Notes: generated by a model not told the origin, from the sequence alone. Numbered from the stretch's first letter, positions 8,488 to 16,973 are shown. The stretch: DNA of 64,000 nucleotides from Plantibacter flavus (GCF_900177615.1 NZ_FXAP01000001.1:378825-442824); one strand, 5' to 3'. Made by a program: numbers and translations.

Positions 8488-9834
8488 TCAGTCGAGGGAG
8501 CGGCCGCGCATGTCCGAGAGGAACAGTGCGGCGACCGCGGCGACGACGAAGAAGGCGGCGAACACGGAGAAGAGCAGGGCCTGTCCTGCGAGGAGGAGCA
8601 CCGGAACCGACAGCGGGGCGATGATCGAAGCGATGCGGCCGATGCCGGCGGCCCACCCCGCCCCCGTCGCACGGAGCGCCGTCGGATACAGCTCCGGGGT
8701 CGTCGCGTACAGGGCGCCCCAGGCGCCGAGGTTGCAGAAGGACAGACACATGCCGAACACGATGATCATCGGTTCGGTCGTCGCCGTGCCGAACAGGACC
8801 GCCGACACCGCGGAGCCCGCCAGGAAGGTCGCGAGGGTCTGCTTCCGGCCCCAGGCCTCGATCAACCACGCGGAGACCGCGTAGCCCGGGATCTGGGCCA
8901 GGGTGATGATGAGGGTGAAACCGAAGGACCGGACGAGGGAGAACCCCGAGGCGACGAGGATCGTAGGGATCCAGATGAACGCACCGTAGTAGGAGAAGTT
9001 GACGCAGAACCACACGATCCAGAGCGCCCCGGTGTCGCGTCGGTGCGTGGGCACCCATAGCCCACGGAGACGCTCGCCGGCGGAGAGACCGGCGTTCACG
9101 GGGGTGTCGGTGGTGGTGTCGCCGGCGGCCTCCGGGTGGGAGACGCCGGCCGATGCCTCGAACTCGCGGACGACGGCTTCTGCCTCGCGGTGACGTCCGC
9201 GCGACTCGAGGAAGCGCACCGACTCCGGCAGTCGCGTCCGCACGATGGCCGCGTAGACCGCGGGCAATGCACCGATGGCGAGGGCCCAGCGCCACCCGTC
9301 GTCGCTCGTGGGCACGACCAGGTAGCCGATGAGGGCGGCGGCGATCCACCCGATGGCCCAGAACGCCTCCAGGAACACGATGATCCGCCCGCGGATGCGC
9401 GGCGGGGCGAACTCGCTCATGAGGGTCGACGCGACGGGCAGCTCGGCGCCGAGTCCGAGGCCGACGATGAACCGCAGCACGATGAGCACGCCGAGTCCCC
9501 AGGCGAGGGCCGATGCGCCCGTCGCGATGCCGAACACGAGCAGCGTGATCGCGAAGACGTGGCGTCGACCGACGCGGTCGGCGAGCAGACCGCCGAGCGT
9601 CGCACCGATCGCCATGCCGAGGAACCCGGCTGAGGCGATCCAGGAGAGCTCCGTGTTCCCGAGCTGCCACTGCACGGCGAGCTGGGCGAGGACGAAGGAC
9701 ACGAGCCCGACGTCCATGGCGTCGAGGGCCCAGCCGACGCCGGAACCGACGAGCAGTCGCCCGTGGGCCTTGGTGAACGGGAGCGCGTCGAGGCGCTCGC
9801 TGCGGGTGCGTGGTGTGGCGGGGGCGGTGGACAC
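8488..9834 (-). CDS. MFS transporter, sugar/aromatic acid:H+ symporter type
   Basis: 448 residues, about 12 membrane helices. The motif DRVGRRH in the 2-3 loop and GLGLGAELPVASTLMSE in helix 4 mark it as a major facilitator close to the SV2/benzoate/sugar porter group. The central loop contains PESVRFLESRGRHREAE. GTG 9834 is the start: no ribosome-binding site, but CAGAAT lies 6 nt upstream (9841-9846), as in leaderless genes. It is followed by the epimerase gene, so a monosaccharide substrate is plausible but inferred from context only. Confidence 0.85.
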   Translation of the reverse strand: MSTAPATPRTRSERLDALPFTKAHGRLLVGSGVGWALDAMDVGLVSFVLAQLAVQWQLGNTELSWIASAGFLGMAIGATLGGLLADRVGRRHVFAITLLVFGIATGASALAWGLGVLIVLRFIVGLGLGAELPVASTLMSEFAPPRIRGRIIVFLEAFWAIGWIAAALIGYLVVPTSDDGWRWALAIGALPAVYAAIVRTRLPESVRFLESRGRHREAEAVVREFEASAGVSHPEAAGDTTTDTPVNAGLSAGERLRGLWVPTHRRDTGALWIVWFCVNFSYYGAFIWIPTILVASGFSLVRSFGFTLIITLAQIPGYAVSAWLIEAWGRKQTLATFLAGSAVSAVLFGTATTEPMIIVFGMCLSFCNLGAWGALYATTPELYPTALRATGAGWAAGIGRIASIIAPLSVPVLLLAGQALLFSVFAAFFVVAAVAALFLSDMRGRSLD

Positions 9835-9963
9835 GTCACCATTCTGGTGCAGGATGCGCCCACCGATGCCGGTCGGTCGCAGATAGGCTGACGACACGAA
9901 CTGCAGGCGTGCGGCCGGGCAGTTCACTCGCTCCGCTCGCCGTTCCGTCGAAAGGCCACTCCC

Positions 9964-11139
9964 GTGACCGATGCACCGCCTCCCGACCCGCAGCAGCCTG
10001 ACGGCCGCCCGCCGCAATGGCCGACGGGTCAGCAACCGCAGCACCCCTCCGGTCAGCAGCAGCAGCAGCCGTATGGTCAGCAGCAGAACCCGTACGGCCA
10101 GCGGCAGCAGCCGCCGTATGGACAGGGACCGCAGCAGCAGAACCCGCACGGGCAGCAGCAACAACAACCGCAGTACGGGCAGGGACCGCAGCAGCAGAAC
10201 CCGCACGGGCAGCAGCAACAACAACCGCAGTACGGGCAGGGACCGCAGCAGCAGAACCCGTACGGACAGCAGAACCCGTACCAGCAGACCCCGTATGGCG
10301 GGCAGCAGAACCCCTCCGGCGGGCAGCCGCAGCAGCCGTATCAGCCGCAGCAGCCGCAGCAGAACCCGTACCAGCAGCAGCCACCGCAAGGCCCTCCCGG
10401 GTACGGCCAGCAGCCGCCGCCTCCCGGTGCCCCGAAGCGCAAGCGGACGGGGCTCATCATCGGCATCGCCGTCGGCGTCCCGCTCGCCTTGGCAGCGATC
10501 ATCACCGTCATCGCCCTGGTGGTCACGCAGGGCGGTGCGCCGGTCGCGGACCCGAGCCCCACCCGCTCGGCCACCCCGACGAAGACCGCCTCTCCGACGC
10601 CGACGGAGACGGACTCGACGCCCGAGCCGACGAAGACCTACGTCTCCATTCCGCCCGACCTCGACTTCGCTGCCGGGCAGGACGTCCCAGCTGAATGGAC
10701 GGCCTACCTGACGAACGACCTGGACTCGTCCTGGGCTGCGATCGGTCCGGACCGGAACGGCGTCGAGATCTACCGGAACGCATCGACCTCGTGCGACGTC
10801 GGACTCGGCGACATCGCGCTGACGCCTGACGAGATCGCGGTCGGAGACGACGAGAAGTCCAGCGACGCCTACATGGCGAAGTACGTCGGTGCCGACTACG
10901 TCACAGCGGACGGAACGACGGAACAGTTGAACTACAACAGTGGTGGCGGACTCATCGAGTTCCGAGTGCTGTCCTGGACGCAGCCGACCGGTGAGCGCAC
11001 GTACTGGGGCGTCCGGTCGCTCACGAAGATGGGGATCCTCGTCGTCTTCACCTTCACGTGCAAGGACCAGGCGTCGCTCGACCTGCTCGCGAACGACGTC
11101 GTCAACCTCATCTCCGTGGAGCTGCTCCCGAAGCGCTGA
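9964..11139 (+). CDS. membrane-anchored protein with Gln/Pro/Tyr-rich cytoplasmic tail and extracellular domain
   Basis: 391 residues in three parts. Residues 1-158 are almost entirely Q, P, G, Y and N, with 19-residue repeats based on YGQGPQQQNP. Residues 165-190 form one hydrophobic membrane helix after a KRKR anchor. Then comes a Thr/Pro/Ser linker (about 195-225) and a domain of about 165 residues with two cysteines (SCDVGL and TFTCKD) that may form an external disulfide. The inside-out topology (positive residues before the helix) puts the Q-rich tail in the cytoplasm. GTG 9964 has GAAAGG 8 nt upstream; a TAGGCT box at 9884-9889 implies a leader of about 65 nt. Function unknown; similar tails occur in actinobacterial envelope proteins. 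Confidence 0.8.
   Translation: MTDAPPPDPQQPDGRPPQWPTGQQPQHPSGQQQQQPYGQQQNPYGQRQQPPYGQGPQQQNPHGQQQQQPQYGQGPQQQNPHGQQQQQPQYGQGPQQQNPYGQQNPYQQTPYGGQQNPSGGQPQQPYQPQQPQQNPYQQQPPQGPPGYGQQPPPPGAPKRKRTGLIIGIAVGVPLALAAIITVIALVVTQGGAPVADPSPTRSATPTKTASPTPTETDSTPEPTKTYVSIPPDLDFAAGQDVPAEWTAYLTNDLDSSWAAIGPDRNGVEIYRNASTSCDVGLGDIALTPDEIAVGDDEKSSDAYMAKYVGADYVTADGTTEQLNYNSGGGLIEFRVLSWTQPTGERTYWGVRSLTKMGILVVFTFTCKDQASLDLLANDVVNLISVELLPKR
10117..10260 (+). repeat. 57-bp in-frame tandem repeat, about 2.5 copies
   Basis: Units begin at 10117, 10174 and 10231. Each encodes 19 residues starting YGQGPQQQNP. Units 1 and 2 are almost identical in DNA, differing mainly in the first codons (TATGGA versus TACGGG), so copy number has probably changed recently. 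Confidence 0.9.
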
Positions 11140-11151
11140 CCGGTCCCGGCG

Positions 11152-12429
11152 TCAGAACGCGCGGAGGACCGCCTGCGCGACCGTGAAGATCGCGAGCCCG
11201 GCGAGCGCGCCGACGATGGTGCCGTTCAAGCGGATGAACTGCAGGTCGCGTCCGACGAGGAGCTCGATCTTCTGGGTCGTCTCACGGGCGTCCCAGCGCT
11301 CGACGGTCTCGGTGATGATGCTCGCGATGTCGTGCCGGTAGCGGGTGACGACGTAGGACAGGGCGTCTGCGACGCGGGTGTCGACGCGGGTGGAGAACGC
11401 CCGGTCGGTCGACAGCCGCCGGCCGAAGTCCGCGATGGTGCCGGCGATCCGCACGCGGAGGTCGCTGTCGGGGGCGTCGAGGGCCTCGAGGAACGCGCTC
11501 TTCGCGGCCGTCCAGGTCTTGCCGGCGACCTCACGGACCCGAGGACTGTCGATGACCTCGTGCTTGGCGTTCTCGAAGCGGGTGATGGTCGCGTCGTCGT
11601 GCTGCAGCTGCTCCGCGAGCTCGCCGAGGTAACCGTCGAGGGCATGACGGAGCTGGTGGTCGGGGTCCGCGCGGACGGCCTGGACGAAGGACACGGCCTC
11701 CCGGTACAGCTTGTCGTCCACGAGCCGGTCGACGAAGGACGGCACCCAGGTCGGCAGGCGGCTCGAGACCAGTCGTTCGAACGCCTTCGGGTTCGTGCTC
11801 AGCCACTCGCCCGTGCGGTCGAGGAGGAGGTCGACCGCGTCGTGGTGCGCGCCGACCCCGACGATGTGCTCGACCCAACGGCCGATGTTCGGGGCCCACT
11901 GCGGATCGATGAGGTGTTTGGACGCCAACGCCTCGATGACCTCGCGGACGTCGTCGTCGGACAACGTCTCCAGGAGACCCCGCACCGCGATGGACCCCTC
12001 GGCGGTGACCCGCTCGGCGTTCGCGGGCTCGGACAACCATCCGCCGAGCTTCTCCGAGACGGACACGGACGCGAGCTTCTGCCGCACGACCTCCTCGGAC
12101 AGGAAGTTGGTCTCCACGAACTCGCCGAGACTGACGCCGATCTCGTCCTTGCGCTTCGGGATGATCGCCGTGTGGGGGATCGGGATGCCGAGCGGGTGCC
12201 GGAAGAGGGCGGTGACGGCGAACCAGTCCGCGAGCGCCCCGACCATGCCGCCTTCCGCAGCGGCCCTGACGTACGCCAACCACGGGTAGCGTCCCTCGAG
12301 CGCGAACGCGACGGCGAAGATGACCGCCATGACGAGGAGCAGTCCGGTGGCGAGGCGCTTCATCGAGCGCAGGGCTCGCGCGCGGTCCGCGTCGGCGGCG
12401 GTGAGTTCGAGTGTGGGGGAGCTCGTCAT
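11152..12429 (-). CDS. DUF445 family membrane protein
   Basis: 425 residues. The N-terminal membrane helix (about residues 28-45) is followed by the DUF445 signature GGMVGALADWFAVTALFRHPLGIPIPHTAIIP and a long charged helical region with KDEIGVSLGEFV. A second hydrophobic helix closes the C-terminus (GTIVGALAGLAIFTVAQAVL). Function of the family is unsettled. ATG 12429 lies exactly 6 nt after TAGGAT (12436-12441), a leaderless start. It is divergent from the metal-sensor gene with 83 bp between starts. Confidence 0.85.
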   Translation of the reverse strand: MTSSPTLELTAADADRARALRSMKRLATGLLLVMAVIFAVAFALEGRYPWLAYVRAAAEGGMVGALADWFAVTALFRHPLGIPIPHTAIIPKRKDEIGVSLGEFVETNFLSEEVVRQKLASVSVSEKLGGWLSEPANAERVTAEGSIAVRGLLETLSDDDVREVIEALASKHLIDPQWAPNIGRWVEHIVGVGAHHDAVDLLLDRTGEWLSTNPKAFERLVSSRLPTWVPSFVDRLVDDKLYREAVSFVQAVRADPDHQLRHALDGYLGELAEQLQHDDATITRFENAKHEVIDSPRVREVAGKTWTAAKSAFLEALDAPDSDLRVRIAGTIADFGRRLSTDRAFSTRVDTRVADALSYVVTRYRHDIASIITETVERWDARETTQKIELLVGRDLQFIRLNGTIVGALAGLAIFTVAQAVLRAF

Positions 12430-12486
12430 CCGCCCATCCTAGGCTCGTCGACCGTGTCCTCCGGTCCGGTGGATCAAGCGGGCAAC

Positions 12487-12503
12487 GTACCCCCTGGTGG
12501 TAC
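12487..12503. promoter_or_regulatory. near-palindromic operator overlapping the -10 of the metal-sensor gene
   Basis: GTACCCCCTGGTGGTAC has arms GTACC and GGTAC around a C/G-rich centre, the layout of CsoR/RcnR operators (TACC-G/C tract-GGTA). It overlaps the -10 TACCCT (12501-12506), which is 6 nt before GTG 12513. Binding would block transcription of the sensor gene itself. The divergent DUF445 promoter is about 50 bp away. Confidence 0.7.
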
Positions 12504-12512
12504 CCTGAGCCG

Positions 12513-12791
12513 GTGATCGAAGACATCAAGAAGCGGGCCCTCCACCGGACGAAGATCCTCGAGGGACAGATGCGTGGTCTCGAGAAGATGATCGAGAACG
12601 AGGACTACTGCATGGACATCATCACGCAGTCGCTCGCCATCCAGAAGTCGCTGGGATCCCTCAACAAACTGCTCGTCGAGAACCACCTGCTGACGCACGT
12701 CACGCAGATGTTCGAGGAGGGCGGGGACAGCAAGGACGCCGCTGTCGGCGAGCTCCTGCGGATCTTCGAGCTCAGCAACAACCGCGGCTGA
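12513..12791 (+). CDS. metal-sensing transcriptional repressor, CsoR/RcnR family (DUF156)
   Basis: 92 residues, all helical, the size and pattern of the family (ILEGQMRGLEKMIENEDYCMDII, then QSLAIQKSLGSLNKLL). These tetrameric repressors release DNA when a metal ion or electrophile binds. Candidate ligands are C33, H58 and H62. Copper-type CsoR has Cys-His-Cys at these positions, so the third ligand is His here; a Ni/Co-type or other specificity is possible. GTG 12513 has no ribosome-binding site but follows TACCCT by 6 nt. Its near-palindromic operator overlaps that box, so autorepression is likely. No metal exporter gene is adjacent; the next gene is convergent. Confidence 0.85.
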   Translation: MIEDIKKRALHRTKILEGQMRGLEKMIENEDYCMDIITQSLAIQKSLGSLNKLLVENHLLTHVTQMFEEGGDSKDAAVGELLRIFELSNNRG

Positions 12792-12841
12792 GCCGAGCCG
12801 TCAGGCCGGCCCGAGCAGTCACACGGGCCCGAGCAGAGTCG

Positions 12842-14032
12842 TCACACGGGCCCAAGCCAGGCGTTCGCGACGGTGGCGTGGGCTGACTCGTCGTCGGAGG
12901 GATGGAACATCCCGGCGAGGACGTCGCGGTACAGCCTGCCTAATTCGCTCGCGGCGAAGTAGCTGCCGCCGCCGGCGACCCGGATCGCCTGGTCGACGAC
13001 CTCGCGGGCGGTCTCCGTCGCGCGGACCTTGAGCCCGACGAGCTTCGGGAACCAGAGCGAGCCGTGGTCGACCCCGTCGTCGAGGTCACGGGCGATGCCC
13101 GCGAGCTGCGGCAGCATGCCGTCGTACGCGATGGCGGCCGAGGCGACCCGACGGCGGATGTCGGGATCCGCTGCATAGCTCGCGCCTCCTGCCTTCTTCG
13201 ACGTCTTCCGGTGGGCGGTCTCGACCGCGAGCCGGAGGGCCCGTTCGCCGATGCCCGTGTACACGGCGGCGATGAGGGTCTCGAAGCAGGCGAAGATCCC
13301 GAAGACGATCGGGTCCGGGTTGGGCCCCGGATCGAGGCGTCGGACGATGTGCTCCGCCGTCGACTCGGCCCCCTGGAGCAGGGTCGTCCTGCTCTGGCTG
13401 GCGCGCATCCCGACGGTGTCCCAGTCGTCGAGGATCTCGAACCCGCCCCGCGAGCGCTCGATGAAGCCGTAGACCACCTTCGGACCGTCGGCCGAGGTCG
13501 TGTCGAGCCCGGTCGTCCCCAGCCAGGTCCACGCGGGCGACAGCGAGGTGAAGATCTTCCGACCGTGGAACCGATAGGAACCGTCGGGGCCTGGACGGGC
13601 TTCGGTGTCGGATCCGAAGAGCACGAGGTCGTTGCCCGCCTCGCTCACCCCGAACGCGTAGAGCTCGTCGCCGGCAGCTCCCTCGAGGACGAAGCGGAGC
13701 GAGTCGTCTCCTCGAGTGTGGAGCAGTCGGGCGACACCCGTCCACACGAGGTGCATGTTGATCGCGAGGGCGGTCGCCGGGGCGGCGGTGGCGAGCCTGG
13801 ATTGGAGCAGCGTGACCTCGCTCAGGCCGAGACCGAGGCCGCCGAACTCCTCTGGCACGAACGCCCGGAGGTAGCCGCACGATCGCAGCTCCGCGAGGTC
13901 CTCGTCGAAGAAGGCGTTCTCGCGGTCCGCCACGGCGGCACGTTCGCGGATGCGCTCGACGAGCCCCTCACTGAGGATCGAGGCGGGGTCGAACGGTCGA
14001 TCGGACGGGTGGTGCTGCGCTTGAGCGGTCAC
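12842..14032 (-). CDS. acyl-CoA dehydrogenase family flavoprotein
   Basis: 396 residues with the three-part acyl-CoA dehydrogenase layout: N-terminal helices ending in FVPEEFGGLGLGLSEV, a middle beta domain with YAFGVSEAGNDL and GSYRFHGRKIFTSLSP, and a C-terminal helical domain ending RVAGGGSYFAASELGRLYRDVLAGMFHPSDDES. FAD and an acyl substrate are expected. The His in FHPSDDES, in place of the usual Gly-Thr ending, is typical of flavin-dependent monooxygenase-like members, so it may not be a true beta-oxidation enzyme. GTG 14032 overlaps the stop of the upstream DUF4349 gene by 4 nt (GTGA), implying coupled translation; a GACAAT box also lies 6 nt upstream. Confidence 0.85.
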   Translation of the reverse strand: MTAQAQHHPSDRPFDPASILSEGLVERIRERAAVADRENAFFDEDLAELRSCGYLRAFVPEEFGGLGLGLSEVTLLQSRLATAAPATALAINMHLVWTGVARLLHTRGDDSLRFVLEGAAGDELYAFGVSEAGNDLVLFGSDTEARPGPDGSYRFHGRKIFTSLSPAWTWLGTTGLDTTSADGPKVVYGFIERSRGGFEILDDWDTVGMRASQSRTTLLQGAESTAEHIVRRLDPGPNPDPIVFGIFACFETLIAAVYTGIGERALRLAVETAHRKTSKKAGGASYAADPDIRRRVASAAIAYDGMLPQLAGIARDLDDGVDHGSLWFPKLVGLKVRATETAREVVDQAIRVAGGGSYFAASELGRLYRDVLAGMFHPSDDESAHATVANAWLGPV

Positions 14033-14943
14033 CGGTCCATTGTCGCATCGGGCCCGGTAGAGGTGGCAGGTGTCTGCGAGCGGCGAGCAGCGCGCCGACG
14101 GCCCGACCTGACGAGGAGGACCACGACCGCGGCGACGACCGCGAGCGGGAGCAGCCAGGGCACCAGGACGCCGACCACGACGACGAGTCCCGAGGCGGCG
14201 GCGACGAGCGCGTTCCACCCGGCGACCACGCCGCCCCAGAAGTCGGTGGGCACACCCGGCGCGACCACGCCTGGGGCCACGAAGCTCACGAACACGGAGG
14301 AGAAGTCGACCTGATCGGCGAGCGCGTCGCGCTGGGCGACGAGTCCGTCCAGTTCCGCCTGCCGCTGGGACAGGCTGGTCTCGGCGGCGAGGAGGTCGGC
14401 CGTCGTGGTCGAGGCCGCCATGAGCCCGAGCAGTCGGTCGACCGAGGCCTGGAGGGCGGTGACCCGCGCGTCGAGGTCGGCGGCCTGTGCTGTGACGTCC
14501 ACCGCGGACACGGAGAGGTTGTTCACCGTGCCGAGTGCCTGCAGCTGCGCGAGCACGTCGTCGAAGTCGTCGGCGGGGATGCGGACCGTCAGGGTCGCCT
14601 GCGCGGCCTGGTCGGAGGTGCCCGGAGTCTCGTCGCGGCTGTCGACGCGCCCGCCCGCCTCGGTGACGATCCGGGTGGCGTCCGTCGCGGTGCTGATCGG
14701 GTCGTCAGCGGTGACGGTGAGTGAACCGGTCGTGACCACCTGCTGTTGCGTGAGGTCGGGGGAGGCGGCGCCGTCGACGCCGGCCTGCGCGTCGTCGGTG
14801 ACGTGGCCGGGCGCGGGCATCGCAGCTCGCGAGTCGCTGCCGGCTTCGGTGCTCGACCCGGCCGAGCAGCCCGAGAAGACGAGCCCGACGAGGACGGCGG
14901 AGACGAACACGGTGGTGGTGCGGGTCACTGCTGAGCGCTTCAT
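14029..14943 (-). CDS. DUF4349 lipoprotein
   Basis: 304 residues. An N-terminal signal sequence ends in a lipobox (VFSGC, Cys near residue 26), so it is a lipoprotein on the outer face of the membrane. The middle part (about residues 65-225) is the DUF4349 domain with a long heptad-like helix (TAQAADLDARVTALQASVDRL). A C-terminal membrane helix (about 245-285) is followed by an RSGRRRAARR tail, so the protein is tethered at both ends. ATG 14943 lies 6 nt after TAGGGT (14950-14955). The promoter lies in the last unit of a 77-bp tandem array. Function unknown; homologues are thought to be envelope proteins. Confidence 0.82.
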   Translation of the reverse strand: MKRSAVTRTTTVFVSAVLVGLVFSGCSAGSSTEAGSDSRAAMPAPGHVTDDAQAGVDGAASPDLTQQQVVTTGSLTVTADDPISTATDATRIVTEAGGRVDSRDETPGTSDQAAQATLTVRIPADDFDDVLAQLQALGTVNNLSVSAVDVTAQAADLDARVTALQASVDRLLGLMAASTTTADLLAAETSLSQRQAELDGLVAQRDALADQVDFSSVFVSFVAPGVVAPGVPTDFWGGVVAGWNALVAAASGLVVVVGVLVPWLLPLAVVAAVVVLLVRSGRRRAARRSQTPATSTGPDATMDR

Positions 14944-14944
14944 G

Positions 14945-15252
14945 GCATCACCCTAGGGAGCCGCCGCACCGCGGAGGTGCAGGGACCCTGGGAAGCGGGT
15001 CACGATCAGGTCTCGCGACGCGCATCACCCTCGGGAGCCGCTGCACCGCGGAGGTGCAGGGACCCTGGGAAGCGGGTCACGATCAGGTCTCGCGACGCGC
15101 ATCACCCTCGGGAGCCGCTGCACCGCGGAGGTGCAGGGACCCTGGGAAGCGGGTCACGATCAGGTCTCGCGACGCGCATCACCCTCGGGAGCCGCCGCAC
15201 CGCGGAGGTGCAGGGACCCTGGGAAGCGGGTCGCGATCAGGTCTCGCGACGC
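14945..15252. repeat. four tandem 77-bp units between two minus-strand genes
   Basis: Units start at 14945, 15022, 15099 and 15176 and are nearly identical. The rightmost unit contains the last codons and stop of the hydrolase gene (stop at 15237-15239); the leftmost contains the -10 box of the DUF4349 gene. So the array arose by repeating the segment 'gene 3' end + spacer + promoter'. Each unit holds a hairpin (CTGCACC / GGTGCAG in units 2 and 3, one change in the others). Only the unit next to the gene has TAGGGT; the others read TCGGGT. Confidence 0.95.
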
Positions 15253-16085
15253 GACCGCTGTTCGAGTTGCAGCTCGGCCCAATCGCCGATGGCCTTCGTG
15301 GTCTCCGCCGGGCGGTCCCGGTGCACGTTGTGACCGGCGCCCTGGACGATCGTCAGGCTGACCTGGCGGTTGGCGAGGACCTCGGCGGCGAGCGCACCGC
15401 GGAAGAGGCTGTACACCTCCGGGTCCGAGGCGATCACGAAGGTCGGGTTGCGCAGGGCGGCCGCCGCGGGGCGGACGTCCCACGGGTGGTTCTGCTCGCT
15501 CGTCTGCTCGATCGCCCATCGGCTCGCCTCGGACACCGCCTGCACCTTGATCTCCACGTCGAGCGGGTGCCACTCGGGGTTCTTCGCGCGGACGGATGCG
15601 ATCGTGTTGTCCGCGAAGGCGGCCTCCTGGCTGGCCCGGATGATCTCGGCGTCGTGGTCGTCGAGCGCGATGGCGGGGTCGAGCAGCACGACCGCCGCCG
15701 CCCATCGGGGATCGGCCGCGGCGGCGACCGCGGTGGCGGCGCCCCCGAGCGAGTGTCCGACGACGAGGTCCCACGCGGTGTGCCCGACGCCGGGCACGGG
15801 GGTCGGCCTGGTGGCCAGCAGATCGGCGGCGTAGGCCTCGACCCGGTAGTCGAGCGCACGAGGGGCGACGCCGTGGCCACGGAGGTCGACCGCCTCCACG
15901 AGCCAACCTCGGTCGGCCAGGGCGGCGCAGATGCGCCAGGTGCTCGGACCGTTGCTGCCGAGTCCGTGGACCACGAGCGCCCGAGCGGGCGCGTCGTGAC
16001 GACCCCAGCGGTGACGCGGGAGCTCCACGGGCGTGATCGTGCGGGCGGCGAGGCTGGACGCGGTGTCGACGACGGGCTCGGTCAT
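15237..16085 (-). CDS. alpha/beta hydrolase
   Basis: 282 residues. Standard alpha/beta hydrolase markers: LVVHGLGSNGPSTW (oxyanion region), EAVDLRGHG, nucleophile elbow GHSLGG, and the catalytic His in GAGHNVHRDRP near the end. No signal peptide; cytosolic. Substrate unknown. ATG 16085 follows TAGGCT (16092-16097) by 6 nt. Its last five codons lie in the terminal unit of the 77-bp array, so the array copies carry duplicates of this 3' end. Confidence 0.85.
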   Translation of the reverse strand: MTEPVVDTASSLAARTITPVELPRHRWGRHDAPARALVVHGLGSNGPSTWRICAALADRGWLVEAVDLRGHGVAPRALDYRVEAYAADLLATRPTPVPGVGHTAWDLVVGHSLGGAATAVAAAADPRWAAAVVLLDPAIALDDHDAEIIRASQEAAFADNTIASVRAKNPEWHPLDVEIKVQAVSEASRWAIEQTSEQNHPWDVRPAAAALRNPTFVIASDPEVYSLFRGALAAEVLANRQVSLTIVQGAGHNVHRDRPAETTKAIGDWAELQLEQRSRRET

Positions 16086-16107
16086 GCGTTCAGCCTACGG
16101 TCTCGCG

Positions 16108-16959
16108 TCAGTCGAGTCGGTCCGGGTCGGTGCCGGTGCGCTCGCCGTTCTCGAGCGCCGAGATGGCAGCCAGGTCGTCGGCGTCGAGGGTGAAGTCGAA
16201 CACGGCGAAGTTCTCCGCGATCCGCGCCGGTGTGGCCGACTTGGGGATGACGATGTTGCCGAGCTGCAGGTGCCAGCGCAGCACCACCTGCGCGACCGTG
16301 CGCCCGTGCTTCCGTGCGATGGCCCCGAGGTCGGAGGTGGCGTCGGATCCGTTGGCGGCGGGGGTGAAGAAGCGGCCGCGGGCGAGTGGCGACCAGGCCT
16401 CCGTCGCGATGCCGTGCGCCGCGTTGACCGCGCGCAACTCCCGCTGGGGGAGGAACGGGTGGAGTTCGATCTGGTTGACGGCCGGGGTGACCTCCGCCGA
16501 CTCCAGGAGACGTTCGAGATGGTTACGGTGGAAGTTGGAGACGCCGACGGAGCGCGTACGTCCCTCGGCCCGCAACCGCTCGAGCGCGCGCCAGGTCTCG
16601 CGGTAGCGGTCCTGCCGAGGAGCCGGCCAGTGGATGAGGTACAGGTCGACGTGGTCGAGGCCGAGGAGGTCGAGGCTCGTGTCGAACGCACGGAGCGTCT
16701 CCTCGTACCCCTGATCGGTGTTCCAGACCTTCGTCGTGACGAAGAGCTCGTCGCGGGGGATGCCCGACTCGCGGATCGCGACGCCGGTGCCGCGCTCGTT
16801 GCCGTACAGCGAGGCGGTGTCGATGTGGCGGTACCCGACCTCCAGCGCCGTCCGCACGATCTCGGTGCTGGCGAGGTCCGGGACCTTGTAGACGCCGAAG
16901 CCGAGCTGGGGGATCGTGTGTCCGTCGTTGAGGAGGACGGTCGGGGTGCTGTCTGCCAT
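16108..16959 (-). CDS. aldo/keto reductase (2,5-diketo-D-gluconate reductase type)
   Basis: 283 residues. AKR signatures are clear: GYRHIDTASLYGNERGTG with the catalytic Asp and Tyr, the Lys in FVTTKVWN, the His in LIHWPAP, and the NADPH site IVIPKSATPARIAEN. It reduces aldehydes or ketones with NADPH in the cytosol. ATG 16959 lies 6 nt after GATACT (16966-16971). It is divergent from the FMN reductase gene and the two -10 boxes overlap. Confidence 0.9.
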   Translation of the reverse strand: MADSTPTVLLNDGHTIPQLGFGVYKVPDLASTEIVRTALEVGYRHIDTASLYGNERGTGVAIRESGIPRDELFVTTKVWNTDQGYEETLRAFDTSLDLLGLDHVDLYLIHWPAPRQDRYRETWRALERLRAEGRTRSVGVSNFHRNHLERLLESAEVTPAVNQIELHPFLPQRELRAVNAAHGIATEAWSPLARGRFFTPAANGSDATSDLGAIARKHGRTVAQVVLRWHLQLGNIVIPKSATPARIAENFAVFDFTLDADDLAAISALENGERTGTDPDRLD

Positions 16960-16965
16960 GGCACC

Positions 16966-16973
16966 AGTATCCT
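16966..16973. promoter_or_regulatory. overlapping divergent -10 boxes
   Basis: AGTATCCT reads as TATCCT (16968-16973) on the plus strand, serving the FMN reductase gene (ATG 17008), and as GATACT (16971-16966) on the minus strand, 6 nt before the aldo/keto reductase ATG. The two promoters would compete or open together. Confidence 0.5.

Noticed and set aside
14945-15252. CRISPR-like array
   Set aside because: The units are contiguous 77-bp tandem copies with no unique spacers, and no cas genes are nearby.
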